The notes under the pieces: generated by a model
What the model was told of the DNA's origin: nothing
What the model saw: the letters and a program-made list of their open reading frames with translations, nothing else
Databases searched by the model: none
Assembly (NCBI GenBank): GCA_033439265.1
Contig: JAVTVX010000019.1
Span: 7,075,501 to 7,139,500, forward strand
Reading direction: 5' to 3'
Source of the DNA: Dillenia suffruticosa
Taxonomy: Eukaryota; Streptophyta; Magnoliopsida; Dilleniales; Dilleniaceae
DNA: 64,000 nucleotides
Made by a program: the position numbers and the translations under genes
Shown here: one piece after another, positions 1 through 12,101 of the stretch
Layout: the number at the start of each line of letters is the position of its first letter
Numbering within the stretch: the stretch's first letter is position 1

Positions 1-60
1 ATGTGAATCTTCACTTGAGCCTAGGCCAAGTTGCGGTATTGTTTCAATTTCCACAATATA

Positions 61-492
61 AGAGCAAGCACCCACCAACAATTATTTTTTTTTATACCAT
101 ATTTTGGACACTACCCGATATCCAGAGTTTCACTTCGATTAATCTAGACTGACCGCTACAGTAACTCTTTTCGGAGGACGGGTCTTCCAACGGAGAACGT
201 TTCATACATATGAGGACCCGATACTCCCAGCGGGAGTTGAATCTTGGTCATACTTAAGGGTACTCAACCCACATTCAGTTGTGCCAACCGACGTGGTGAA
301 AGGGACACTTTTGTCTTTTAACCAGGTCGAAAGTTCGACTCCCCTTGAATACGGAAAAAATAATATTAGGAGACCTCTTCCTCAATTGAGACTCGATAGT
401 CAGGTCAGTTCGGATTAGTCGAAACAAAATTTTAGATACTGGACGGTGGTCTAGTCATAAGAACCAAAAAAAAAAAAAAGAGCAAGCACCCA
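61..492. mobile_element. Head-to-head SINE pair bounded by a 14-bp direct repeat
   Basis: The 14-bp sequence agagcaagcaccca occurs at 61-74 and again at 479-492, directly after an A-run (466-479), which is the signature of LINE-mediated retroposition. Between them lie two related units. One is on the minus strand (about 85-290, with its A-tail seen as T's at 85-93). The other is on the plus strand (about 275-465). Both have a B-box-like sequence (agttcgactcccc near 333; its counterpart read on the minus strand near 235) and a shared 3' part, gattagtcgaaac followed by a gatactggacgg-like motif. The units are only about two-thirds identical, so they are not a fresh palindrome. Family membership is inferred from the tRNA-like head and the A-tail; no named SINE family is claimed. 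Confidence 0.6.
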
Positions 493-534
493 ATGAAATA
501 ATGCAAACAAAAATTAAAGATTATATCAAACGTG

Positions 535-570
535 GGGTGCGGGTGCGGGTGCGGGTGCAGGAGCGGGTGC
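535..570. repeat. (GGGTGC)n microsatellite
   Basis: Six 6-bp units, five of them gggtgc and one aggagc. Nine T's and then a 12-base G-run (580-591) follow directly. Confidence 0.9.
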
Positions 571-579
571 TTTTTTTTT

Positions 580-2618
580 GGGGGGGGGGGGTGGGGCGTA
601 CACTATTAAAAGGTTTGGAGATCAAATACTATTAGTATCAAGATGTTACGAATTTTATATCAAATCTCTAAAAAATTATAAAATAATACTTAAATCCAAT
701 AAACTCTCTCACTTAACAGATCGATTTTTTGGACTGAATTCTCTTATTTGGTTTGAGTCAATTACTTCGGTCCTAGACACCCGATTGGAGGGTTTTGTGA
801 ACATGAGCATGAACATTTCCATTGTAAAGTGGAAAAAGGGGGGGGGGGGGGAAAGGAAAACAATGTGTTCACCACCTACCACTTACAAGTACATAATTGC
901 AACATTCATAGTAAGCGAAAATATTTTTGTTTAGTATTTGCCTTTATCCTTATTATTATTTTTTAAAACTTATTACAATATGTTTAGAGACTTGTCTAGG
1001 TCGGATGCAATCTCTTCGCACTTACTTACGTTGCATTTACACCAAAGTTTATAGGTATCACGATAACTTTATACCTATTTATAGAAAAATTTTATGACTT
1101 TTTTAAAAACTTATATTTTTGATATAAAACTTTTTGTCTTAATTAATAAAATATTATAAGACAAAGCACCATACCACTCAGAAATAAGAAGAGGAATGTG
1201 ATTCCTAAACAAGCCAATTTACTAATGTGTTGAATAAGAGATTGGACATCAAATGATGTGAAACTTTGGTATCATAATTATGGGAACAGGTTCACTAATT
1301 GATACCGCACTCAGTAAGGCCTTTTACAAATAATATCTCATAGATTTATCGATACTCTTTTTCTTTTTGAAGGGGGATTTTTTTTTTTATCCTATCTATT
1401 ATAAAAGTTTAAAAAGTTTAAAATTTGACTGTCGTCTGCAAAAAGTCATAAGTTTTGTAATAAAGTAATTATCAAACATAGGACACATGGTCCGACCATT
1501 TGTGCAGGGAGAAAGTATTTTACTCTGCAGTGATTGAACATGGTCCCCAACCCTTTATTCGTGTACAAGCAAAAAGTCAATAACATGTAATTGATCGAGG
1601 AAAATATGACATAAGTCTAAAAGAGATTGGGGGAAGTTTTATGGTTTAGAGTTCGGAATAATACTTTAACTAGTTTAATGTCATTTGTTTAGGCATTTCT
1701 AGGCAAGACCAGGGTTGGGAGGGGGTGTTCAGACTTTTAAGCCATTAGCATGTTAGTTGTGGGGGGGGGGGGTTGTTGTGAGTTGTGAAAGCTAAGCAAC
1801 ACATTATTTTATTCTAAGATGCCCCCATTTTGAATGCCATTTCATTTGAAGTAATCTTTTTTCAAAGGTTGTTGAATTCAAATGTTAGCATACTCATTTT
1901 TTTTCTATTTATTAACAAAATATAAAATGTTATTAATCTTTGTTAACTCAAATTTAGATTGACTTGCTTAAAGGGGATTATTCTGATATTCCTTTCACCA
2001 TTCAGAATCCAAAAATAAAAATGTTAGAGAAAAGGAAAGTAAAATATGTGAAGATTGTGAACTAATGAACCTAGCTAGTGGGCCAATTCTATGATAAAAA
2101 ATATTGGAGTATTTAATCCAATGTTTTGTTAATATATAAAATAATTATATATTTAGATTATCATCTAAAATATATCCCTAATAAAAGTGATCTACACTAA
2201 TTATTTGGTCTATATCTTTAAAGGGTTATGATCTCCAAATTATACGTATCAAAAATCTTTTTGACTCCCTATCAGAGAGAGAGAGAAAAGTATTAATCTA
2301 AAAGAACAAACCCAGAATTTGGACAAATATCTAGCTTTGATGGGATCGGATACATTTTCCTTGATTTATTTGACTTTTCTTAGTGATTCATGACATTTAG
2401 AATATATAGTATATCAGTGATAAATTTCATCAAACTAAGATTTTTCAAAAATGAAAATGAAGAAAAGCCTGATCAAACAAGATAACACCTTACAACTACA
2501 TTAGATAATCTTGTGTTGCAATAAAAAATTTGACTTGGGAAATGTCTGATCAAGTTAAGATTTGAACCTTCGGACTAAGCCATCTCTGTAATTATAATTT
2601 TAACATTAACAACTATGA
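580..2618. other. Non-coding AT-rich stretch with three long G homopolymers
   Basis: No convincing gene on either strand. G-runs of 12, 14 and 12 bases stand at 580-591, 838-851 and 1,761-1,772 in otherwise AT-rich DNA. The one open frame here (578-934, plus) begins inside a G-run and has no recognisable domain, so it is not called. Confidence 0.6.
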
Positions 2619-3690
2619 TTTTTTTTTTTTGTGCCCACGCTTTGGAGCCACTACTTAGTATTTAAGGTTTTGTCGACTAATTTGATTCAATCCCAATCGG
2701 GAGGAGAGATCTCCCATAGTTTTTTCACTCCCATACCAAGTCAAAACCGAGCGATACCATATCCTCAGTGTAAATACATAAATCCATTTGTGTTGAGTTT
2801 TAATCTTCCTGAGGAAGGGGGCAACAATTAACCCACTGGCCCCTCTTATATGTAGGAACTCGATCCAGACCAGCAGCTGCGGATGAATTCCTAGCATAGC
2901 ACACCGCAAACTGAATAACTTTCTCGGCTTGAATCCGCTTCCCTCAAAAACCACCTGGTTTCTAATTTTCTACAAAGCCCACAACATGGACACGAAAAGT
3001 AGAGACCAAGGAAGGTCAATAAGGATAGATAGCATGAGAACACTAATTATTTTTCAACCAGACAAAATTATCATCCCCAGAAAAGCTCGGACGACGAAGA
3101 TATAACTCACCATAGAAACAATTCCTACGCTCCATGACTCCTATTGCAATCTCGTAAAAGGTCAAAAGTTGTCTCCTTTGCGTGGCATAGAGGACAATGG
3201 AGATCTGTTGCAATATGTCTCGGAACTCGCTCGTGATTAATCAACACACTATTATGAGCCGCTGTCCAAAGAAAGAATTTTATTCTTTTCAAATTTTTAA
3301 TTTTCCACAACCATCTCCAATCAGGAGGCCCATGGGGATTATCAGCCTCCCTGATTTGTAAAGATCGATATGCCGAGCTAACAGAGGAGGAAGCATTCGA
3401 CTCCTCTCCCCAATACACTTTATTCTCGGCTCGCGAGTCTCGAGGGATTAGAATCCCACGAATCTTCTCTACGCATTCGTGAGGCAAAATAGTGGAGGGT
3501 CTGTTAATATCCCAATTGCCTTCAGAATGAATAGACTGATTAACCGTGACCAACACCTCCTCATCCCGTATAGGCTTCTCACGGCTCAAGATCAACGGTT
3601 GGTTTCCTATCCAAATATCTGTCAAGAACCTAACACTGGACCACATATTTCCCATCACCACTCCTAACATCATGGAGCCCAAGGTCTCAT
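2619..3690 (-). pseudogene. 5'-truncated plant L1 LINE remnant
   Basis: This is the 3' end of a non-LTR retrotransposon reverse-transcriptase polyprotein. Reading the minus strand from about 3,682 to 3,125, the translation gives the region after the reverse transcriptase (SSVRFLTDIWIGNQPL) and then a zf-RVT-type zinc-binding domain (LWKIKNLKRIKFFLW, then CPLCHAKETTFDLL). In other frames further left come a FEGSGF segment and, near 2,815, the beginning of a plant L1 RNase H domain (GRLKLNTNG, usually KLNTDGA). The fragment ends at twelve T's on the plus strand (2,619-2,630), which is its poly(A) tail. Several frameshifts and stops exclude function. Most of the element (ORF1, endonuclease, reverse-transcriptase core) is absent, as expected from 5' truncation on insertion. 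No target duplication was found. Confidence 0.8.
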
Positions 3691-5015
3691 CTTTTAATTT
3701 CCTCTTCCAACTTTTGCATAATTTCCATATATTTTCCCTTTATTTGTCCTTGTCCCAATTAATTCTAATCAATGTTCCTTTCTTGGGACACGATAAAGTT
3801 ATAATATGTTTTCTTCGTGATGCCGGACATGCCCTTTTTATTTTTCTCTTCATCCCTAATTTTCACTTCTTGGCCTTTATGTATCTAGGAAGGGCAATGC
3901 CGTCTTATGCAAGGCGGAAAGGGCAGAATCAAGGGAATATGCGGTTTGAATGTTTTGAAAGGCAGAAGAAGTGGGTGCACTAGCCTTAACATAATTGCCA
4001 CATTGGCCGGTGGATTTGCAAATCTAACACTGCCTATGTCAACAAACAATTCAAAAATAAAGATTCGTTTGACACGTTCAAGTAATAATTTCGAAACACT
4101 TTCTTTTACACCATTTTAATCCTAATAAAAATTAAATACTCAATTCAAAATGAGAAAACATGAATAAAGCTTCAGCTAATTTATTTATTTATTTTTTTAT
4201 TATCGATATTCGGAATCATTATCTGACTAATTTAATCTAAGTGTTTGCTGAATATTATTTAGAGAAATGATTTTCTCGCGTAATCTTTTTCCATTATCAT
4301 GTTTTGAATCAAAATTTAATTAAAAAATTTAACACCTCATTCTATTAAGTTGATTATCTATTTCAACTAATTTATTATATGCACCGATTCGAATCTTATA
4401 GTACATACGGGAACTATTATACTTGGGATTAAATGTATAATTTTACTTTTTCTAATAAGACAAATAGAAATTATAATTTCATTGTAGGTGCATTTGTAAT
4501 TTATTTAAATATGTCCAATATTTTTCATTTAAATAATTATCCAAATAACTCAATATCTTTTTTTCAAAGCAAAAGGAAAGAAAAAAAGAGGCCAAATAAA
4601 TAGATAAATTATTTTTTTGTATTATATTATAAGTATTTAGAGTCATATTTTGATTAATTCAGTCTGAAATTTACAGTGACTTATTTAGAGGGTTATCCTC
4701 CTAACGTATTCTGTTCTATGTCTAAATCATCAGTCGAGCTCGAGATTTGATTAAGAGATTTAACGTCATATCCCATTAAATCAATTTGCCGTTGATAATA
4801 ATATAAACTAATTATGATAAAAGGTCACATCAAGTGTGAAAAACAGTAGCAAATTTTATTTTCTTCTCACCCTTGTAGATTCACGGTGGCTCACTCTTTA
4901 TTTTGCTACTACGAGAGAAAGAAAATTATCATCAGTTGAAAAGGCAATACAAATGGAAAGTAAAAGCGACAATTTAAATTGAAGCGTCTGAAACACTACC
5001 ATTCCAAGTCAACTT
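3691..5015 (-). repeat. Two diverged SINE-like repeats in tandem, downstream of the lipase gene
   Basis: Two segments, about 4,165-4,390 and 4,600-4,800, share order and wording: a T-rich start, a tail motif resembling gattaa.tcagtc read on the other strand, a ttatttagag block, and then a taacacctcat / taacgtcatatcccattaa block followed by ttgattat / tttgccgttgat. Both resemble the 3' half of the SINE pair at 61-492, oriented on the minus strand. Apart from these and the lipase 3' region, the stretch shows no coding signal. Confidence 0.4.
4897..4902 (-). terminator. Candidate polyadenylation signal of the phospholipase gene
   Basis: AATAAA on the minus strand, about 115 bases past the stop codon at 5,016-5,018. 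This is a usual distance for a plant 3' UTR. It is short and common in AT-rich DNA, so the assignment rests on position. Confidence 0.4.
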
Positions 5016-6260
5016 TCAATAGTCGGGGACCGGTAGGTCCCCTTCAGCAGGTGAAGCCATGACCCACTCACCATCCTCCCCAAGCACCATCCCCTTGTTC
5101 TTCTCAACCCACCATGACCCCGGCACCAAACATTCATCCTTCAAATAATCACAAGACTTATTCACCAACGCCAAGCTCCTCTTCACCTTCAACTCAAACT
5201 CCTCTTCTTCCCCATTCCACCCCGCCACTATGTGCAACATCGCCTGCAAATTATGCCAGTCACTAGGATTCTTCGACCTCTTCAAACTCGGAGACTTCCT
5301 CGTATCTATCCACAGCTCTGTCCCCGTATTCACATACCCTAGAAACCTCGTCGGGTAATGAGGAATAACATCAATCTTGTTCCTCACATGAAGCACGTGC
5401 AGGTTTGGGAACTTCTTAAACCGTTCGTTGAATGCCTCGTTTCCCACTTTTGGGCATCCGAAAACTATAGCCGTGACTGGGATATCGGAGAATCCGTTCT
5501 CTGCGAGATCGAACGAGCTCAAAACTGACAAACATGCGCCCAGGCTGTGACCAGTCATGGTCACACTAATTTTCTCTCCTTGATATTGGTTAACTAATTC
5601 CTTAATTCTATTGAGAACTTGAGTTCTGGTGCTTGTTTTGGTGAAAGAAGATTTCGGATCTTCCGATGTGTAAATTGTTAACCAACCTTTCATTACTTTC
5701 GGCAATTTTTTCTTGTTTTGGCCTTCGTCTTCGCTGTCACTGCTGCTGTATCCTTCGCTTTCTTCCCACTGCCTTTGCGTGCCCAACAACGGTCTAATTG
5801 ATGCGTGCTTTGGTCCAAGCACGTCCACCCACTCGTAGCTTCTCGTCGTGCCGCGCCATGCGATGTAGATTTCACGGCGGCCTAGGAGCGCGCTGTGCAC
5901 GTCTGTGGTGACTGCAATGTAGCCGATCCAGTTGGATTCGCGGTCCCATGATTCGCGGGAGTGGGAGTGGAGGAGGAAGGCTTCGGGGACTCCTACTTTA
6001 GCTGTGGCGTAGAGGAAGGAGGCGACGTAGAAATTAGAGGCTTCTTCGAACATGACTTTGTCGAGGAAGGAGGTTTTGCCGTAACGGCTGCTGCCGCAGT
6101 AATGGGAGTTCTTGTCGTTGTTGAAGGCATCATAGGTGGCTTGGCAGAGATCCCCGCAGCGGAGAATGAGCTTTCGGAGGTCTAGATGAAGTGGCTGGAG
6201 AAGACCTTCCCAGTTGTTGCTTCCCAAAAGTTCAGGCCATGTTGGCTCTTTGTTGTCCAT
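5016..6260 (-). CDS. Class II phospholipase A1 (DAD1-like acylhydrolase, PLA1-II/DSEL type)
   Basis: A 414-residue single-exon alpha/beta-hydrolase (lipase class 3) predicted to remove the sn-1 acyl chain of glycerolipids. The nucleophile elbow GHSLG is at residues 237-241 (Ser239). The other triad members are probably Asp297 (NKIDVIP) and His336 (SDWHNLQ). The N-terminal block WPELLGSNNWEGLLQPL and the C-terminal block PGSWWVEKNKGMV with DGEW are hallmarks of the plant PLA1-II subfamily. There is no signal peptide, transit peptide or membrane helix, which fits cytosolic class II enzymes and not the plastid class I (DAD1) enzymes. Length matches the family (about 400-425). An acidic, Ser-rich loop at 169-181 (SEGYSSSDSEDEG) followed by Lys residues is locally variable. 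The start is the first ATG and lies just before the conserved N-terminal block. A TATA-like TCTATACT lies roughly 100 bases upstream. It is the only host gene recognised in the window. Confidence 0.93.
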   Translation of the reverse strand: MDNKEPTWPELLGSNNWEGLLQPLHLDLRKLILRCGDLCQATYDAFNNDKNSHYCGSSRYGKTSFLDKVMFEEASNFYVASFLYATAKVGVPEAFLLHSHSRESWDRESNWIGYIAVTTDVHSALLGRREIYIAWRGTTRSYEWVDVLGPKHASIRPLLGTQRQWEESEGYSSSDSEDEGQNKKKLPKVMKGWLTIYTSEDPKSSFTKTSTRTQVLNRIKELVNQYQGEKISVTMTGHSLGACLSVLSSFDLAENGFSDIPVTAIVFGCPKVGNEAFNERFKKFPNLHVLHVRNKIDVIPHYPTRFLGYVNTGTELWIDTRKSPSLKRSKNPSDWHNLQAMLHIVAGWNGEEEEFELKVKRSLALVNKSCDYLKDECLVPGSWWVEKNKGMVLGEDGEWVMASPAEGDLPVPDY

Positions 6261-9200
6261 TATTGTTGCTCTTTTTCTTTGATGTTTTGTGGAGGGTGGG
6301 GAACCCTTATGCTAATGGACGAGGGAAAGTGGTCCTTTTCTAAGGAGGGTGAAGCTGTGGGAGTATAGAACGTGGGCGGTGACTTAGAAATTGGGCCCAC
6401 TTGGTGTGCACTTGTGGAAAATTAGGGGCAACCAATTGTAATCCACGGTAGGTAAACTATGCAAATATTAGAACTATGTATTTAAAGTATTAGTGCTTAT
6501 CATTTTGGACTGTCTTACGGAATAATTACTTAGTCATGCAATTTTTTTTTTTAATTATACATTGATTGTGAAAATATACGTATCACGAAAATTAGAATAT
6601 TAAATAGACTTTAGAGAAAACAGTTTAATAAGAATTCTTTTGTCATTCCGGTGTTTCTATAAAGGCTTTAGTCATATATTTTTTGGCCATATATGCTTAA
6701 TTAAGATGGAGTGAGTTTTCATTCTAAAAGTGGAAAAAGGTGTTTCACAAGGAAAGGTTAGCTGTATGTTCTAAGGTGGTTACACTGTCCTTAATTAATC
6801 TCAATATCATGAAAAGAAAATAAGAAAAGATAAAAGGGAAAAATAGTAAAATTAAATGACAAATTAAAATCATTTAAAATCAAATAATTTTGAACAAGTT
6901 AACAAGTATTTTTCAATCAAGTAAAAAAAAGATAAATAAAATATATTAAAGTAGACAATCATGTAAAATTTAGTAAATTTGATTATTAACTTATTTGTTT
7001 TCTTTTATATTATTTAGAAAAAAAATAAGGGTTAAAACCTATAACTTTCTGTTTTTATTTTTATTTTTATTTATTTTTAAATACATTTATGATATGACAC
7101 ATGAATGACCCTTCTTCCTTATGAACTTGATGATATAGTCTCCCACTAACACATGTTGGCGTAGGTAAAAAAAATATTTTTATCCCTTAATCAAGCGGGA
7201 GTTTAAATCCCCTTAGATATGGAGAAAACATTATTGGGAGAGAATCACCTTAATTGAGATTTGATAAATTTTTCGATTCAAATCAGTCGGGATGAAATTT
7301 CAGATACCGAACGGTTAAGTTATAAAAATAAAAAGTCAAAACCCCCCGGGGGCGGGGTGGTTCAGTGATTGAAATAAAACCCTAAAAAATTCAATCACTC
7401 ATCATCAAAGGTTGTGACTTGAGTAATTGAGAAAATGGTGTTAAATTTTCTATTAATAAATTTTGACCCATCATCAATATGATGTTAGTATCATATTAAC
7501 ACAACCTTATTTTAAATTATTTTTAATTAAATAATTAGAATTTTTACATAAAATTGAAATAACTTGACCAGAAATAATTAAAAATTATTTACATCCAACC
7601 AAAACATCCTTACTTATTTGGAAGGGGGAAAGACTTGTGGTTTTATCTTCATTTGTTCATGATTTGCTGATTAAAAAGAAGGTAAGTCGATTTGAATAAG
7701 TCCCATCATATCGCCCAATAGAAGTGTGGTAAGCCTTAAATTTACACCATAAGAAATAATACTCATCGTACAATTAATACATAAATTAAAATTTCTATCA
7801 AAATTATAACTATTCCCCCAAGAAAAATTGCAAAATACATTAATCATTAAATATCTTGTAATAAATAAATCTCATCTAAGGCTTTTTCTACTCATTTTGT
7901 GTAATTTTTGCTATGCATTTAGTTTTTTAAAACTGTGGAGTATCTCATTTTTTAAATTATATCACTTCTTACTTTGCTGTTTCATCATGTTAATTTAATT
8001 TTTATGGAACTTATGATTAATGGGTCCTCCCCGCAACAAATCATGTGAGTTTGTACTTTGGATCGTCGAATCATTAAGTCAACGGTTCGCTTTGGATTCT
8101 TGTTTTTAAACTTTGAACTAAAACCATAAAACCATAAAATTAGAAAGGGGTAAATAGTTGATTTTTCAACTCATTATTTTATTTTATTTTCTCAATTTTT
8201 TAAAAAGAATTATGCTGAAGCCCTTTTTTTTATTCTTCATTTCTTCTCAAATTTAATTACATAATATGGATTCGGATTTCTATTTAATTTTAAGATATTA
8301 TTTTAATGTAAAATTTTATTTTTTGTGTATATTTTGAACAAGTTTTTTAAAATGAAATTTGTAATTTATTATTATTTTTTTTTAAATCTTCTCTTCTTAT
8401 GATACATAGCACCGCACTCAGAAAAAGTTGTAAAATTGGCACCAAAGCTAAATTTGGACGAATTCTGAGCTGAACGAAAACCAGAACTGTTATGGTAGTT
8501 CTAGTTATGGTTTTCTCTCTGCAACCTAGAATCATTCGATTCCCGGTTCAATTTGGGCACATCTACATAGGAACGGTGATTGTTATTTAGATATGGCTCA
8601 AATCTACAAAACAATTAATATTTCAAGTCGTCAATTTAAAAATAATTAATAACATCTCTTTAACTAATTTAACTTTTATAAGAAATAGTTACATAAAATT
8701 AAAATATTTTTAAAAGTTTAAATTAGTAAAATGAGATATTATTAATTATTTTATATCACAATACTCCGCTAACGGATTGAATAATAAATTTAATAATTAT
8801 TTTATATTTTAATATTCTTTTTATGTATCACGCATAATACATCTAATCATGTATGATCACTTTCAAAAATCTAAATTAATAAAAATAAAAAATATTCATT
8901 ATTTTATACTAAAAAAATGATAAAAAAGATCGATTCGTTCTTCTTTTCTCAAAGATAGTATTCTCATTTCATCTATTTGTTTGGTCAACACAAAGTGAGT
9001 GAAAAAATATTGTTCATCTAATTAGGATTATATGGATTTAAGTTATTAAAACTTTTAAATAAATCAACAAATATAATTTTAAAATTTTTGAATCTTAAAC
9101 ATATTAAAGTCATTTAATTCTTTTTAACAATTGAGTATTCTAAATTGCGAGAATATCACAAAATAAAATCACTTCCAATTATTCACAATCCAAATGTTTT

Positions 9201-10600
9201 TAATAAAAAATTGACAAATATTCTCCGAGCCATTTCTCTTTCTATGTGGGAAAAATATCTCTTCTACACTCACTTAATATATTCCAAAGATTGCACACAC
9301 TTTCTATCTCAATTCTCACCTTCCCGTATATTCAAAAAAATTTGAGATGTTAAGAAGGTTACAAAAGAGGGAGAGTATCAGTCATGTGGGAAGTTGTGGT
9401 GGTTTCCGAAAAGTAAAAACACTTCCAACTATCTATGAAATTTAAATTTAAATTTAAAAGGAGTTTGGGTTGGGTCTACCTTCATGGGCTAACCCTCATC
9501 TATTTTCCAATATCTCTCATTCGTAAATAAGGGTTAGACTCATACATAACATGATCATTATAATCGAATATCACCAACTTTATACTGGCAAGTGGATCAT
9601 ATGACCCGTGAGAATATCAAGAATTTTAGATCTATACACAAGTTAAGAATATATAGCAACTCAATGCCAATGTGATGATGATGATGTTATTTTTCGCTAT
9701 ATCCCAAATTTCTTTTACTCGATATAGTCAACGTACCTCTCATTCTTAAAAAATAACATAGAAGTATATTTGACTAAAATCCATTCATGTATTTATAATT
9801 ACGTCTAAATACTAAGTCATAGAAATAATTGATCAGTTTGTGAGTACAAAGAAATGCATCAGTCAAAAACAGCTTTCCTTTCATACTACTAACTTCCAAT
9901 TTTATCTTATTTACTCTCCTAAATATGCACCGCCAAACTGAATCAGTCGTGATTTTTTGGTGATATGTTAAAATAACAACACTAAAATAAAATCTTAAAA
10001 GACAGACGAAAGTTCTAAAAGTATAAATTGAGATTAAATATGAACCTCCGAGTTTCACACAATGAGATGAAGAGACATGAACCAACTCATTACTCATATG
10101 GTCACATAAGTACACATGGTATTAAATACGTATTACGATACTCTTTATTCCAATCTAGAAGCGTATGTCTCATTTTATAAAAAATAATATGTCATATAAG
10201 TTTTAGTTCAAATGTATACAATATTTTATCCGAGTTTTCTTTCTTACAAAATTTCAAAACTCGTAACATCAAGGAAAAAACTCACACCTGACTCTTAGAT
10301 AAGTTTGATGGATTGTGGGAATTCCTCTCGATTATCACATATTTATATACAACCGGTAATCTCATTTTAGTATTTAACTAAAATAGCATATATATGTTAA
10401 TCTACCACAAATTAACATTATCTTATCTTTATATATCACATAGATATTAGAGGCGATTGTTCGTGTGCAAGAACTAATCTCAAAACTTGTCCAACTACTT
10501 TTAAGCACAGACACAAGAATTTTGAATACATAAACAAAATTCAAATGTCAAGAAATATAAGCATTATATTATATATACTCTATATATGATTGTAATTATA
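6261..10600. other. Intergenic AT-rich region upstream of the phospholipase gene
   Basis: No gene is supported. The first few hundred bases should hold the lipase promoter (an ACGT core in cgtgggcg near 6,372 read on the other strand, and a TATA-like element near 6,365). The rest is AT-rich with short open frames lacking recognisable domains. It contains the SINE-like copy at about 7,135-7,340, a short second tRNA-like patch near 7,346-7,440, and at its right end probably the degraded 3' part of copia element B. Confidence 0.5.
7135..7340 (+). repeat. SINE-like repeat, plus strand
   Basis: Same arrangement as the unit at about 275-465: a gggagtttaaatcccc B-box-like part, a gagaatcacc...ttgagatttgata middle, an aatcagtcgggatgaaatttcagataccg tail motif, and a terminal A-rich stretch (ataaaaataaaaa). 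Diverged from the first copy; no target duplication recognised. Confidence 0.45.
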
Positions 10601-10838
10601 ATCACAATTACAAACATTGTCACAACCTATATAATTCAAGTATTCTAACATATCTCATAAATATATCTTTAGATATTGGTTTTGTTAAATGTGCAACCAC
10701 TATCAAATGCATAGACACATAATTCAGTATCATCTCTCTCATTTGAATCATGTCTTTCACAAAATTGATTTTGTCAATATTTGGTTTTACCATAATATTT
10801 AGAGTTTCTAACGTAAACAACAACTTACTTATCATTAT
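10601..10838 (-). pseudogene. Copia element B, pol C-terminus (end of RNase H), cut by element A
   Basis: On the minus strand this fragment gives INFVKDMIQMREMILNYVS followed by LTKPISKDIF, which matches the end of Ty1/copia RNase H (typically KYHFVRDMI...YVST...ADPLTKP). It breaks exactly at 10,838, where the LTR of element A begins, so its first codons as an open frame are borrowed from that LTR. The reverse-transcriptase start of what appears to be the same element lies on the far side of A, at 15,940-16,200. Frame-disrupting changes show it is dead. Confidence 0.75.
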
Positions 10839-12093
10839 TGTTGGTCCTAATGAAACCAAGAAAGGAGGTTGAATTGGTTTGATTTCACTTAAAATTTTAC
10901 TATACTAAAATCAGTCCTAAAACATATGGCCAAATAACATACAAAATGTTAATGTAAATGCACAAATAAAAAGAAGGGATAGAGAGATCAAATCTGGTTT
11001 ATAGTGGTTCGGTCTTGTGCCTACGTCTACTCTTCCAGCTCAGCAAGCCAGGGTCCAGCGATAGCTAGTTTTTACTATGCATAAAAAGAGTTACAATCAC
11101 ATGTACATGGCTTCAATGTTGACAATCTGAACCTTCCATCTTGAAGATATTTTAATCCAACACTTACTAAAGTCAAACTCTCATACACCTAGCCTATCAA
11201 CCTTTGAGAATGTTCCTCACACTCTCTTTAGACTTGTGAGACTATACAAATAAGAACTTAGAATAATACAGGAATGTATAAATTCAGTCGGCAATAGAAA
11301 AATGCAGTAGCAGATATGATCGAGTAGCTGTATTTTGGGTTCTGATTTCTCTCAGGTTAAGTTTTGAATGAAATCTGTAAAAGTCTCTCAATAAAGTCTG
11401 AATATTGCTCTCCAAGGTTCAATTTAAGTTCTGTTAAAATTCTGCATGTTTCGAAATGATATAGCCCTTACAAAATGCCTTCAGAACCAGTACTTGACAG
11501 ATTTTTCCAGATCCTAAAAATCAGACTTCTGTTCAGATTTCAAAACCTCCTTTTACTGTAGTAACTTTTAGAGTTTCAAATTCAACAATACTCTTGTAGT
11601 AAGAAAAAATCAAACCTAAAAAATCTTGGAAGTTAGAGAAGGTATATAAGATTATAAAGTTTCTGAAAACCTGAAAGAACTTCAGAGATTGCTTAATTTC
11701 AAAATTTGAATTTGATTTTACCTCTAGTAAAAGTCTGATCTGAACTTGAATTTGAATCATCCATTAAAATAGACTTTATGCTTAAGTACAGCTCTCAATC
11801 TGTACTTAATATGCTGAGCTAGGACTTGAAAGTAGAACAAAAATATAGCAAAAATCACAGCAGTTCAAAATTTGTATGAAAGTCTACTACTTCTACCCAA
11901 ACATACTATTTCTACCCAGATTTGCTTCTACCCTTATTCTGTGACAGTGTTCTCTAACCAATTGTATAGATTTATTTATATAATATTGTATTACATATTT
12001 TAAATGTCTGTACACTTAATAAATTGTTAGGAACACATATAAAGTTTTGTTATCATCAAAATATATTAGGGTTAGATAATAATTTCCTTAACA
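10839..12093 (-). repeat. 3' LTR of copia element A
   Basis: On the plus strand it begins tgttgg and ends ttaaca, giving TG...CA termini in element orientation. The first 620 bp are repeated at 15,319-15,938. The end at 12,093 is set by the purine tract that follows. Length about 1,255 bp. Confidence 0.8.
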
Positions 12094-12101
12094 ATCTCCC
12101 C
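12094..12101 (-). other. Polypurine tract of copia element A
   Basis: GGGGAGAT on the minus strand immediately before the 3' LTR start, the usual plus-strand priming site. The T-rich ORF-free stretch 12,102-12,507 beside it is the untranslated 3' end of the element. Confidence 0.7.

Noticed and set aside
578-934. 118-codon open frame starting in a poly-G run
   Set aside because: Begins and continues through G homopolymers and AT-rich DNA with no domain; likely chance.
3546-3983. 145-codon open frame on the plus strand over the LINE remnant
   Set aside because: Shadow of the minus-strand LINE coding sequence in its first part; no recognisable domain afterwards.
9774-10115. 113-codon frame on the minus strand left of copia B
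   Set aside because: No family resemblance, and it sits where the untranslated 3' end or LTR of B is expected.
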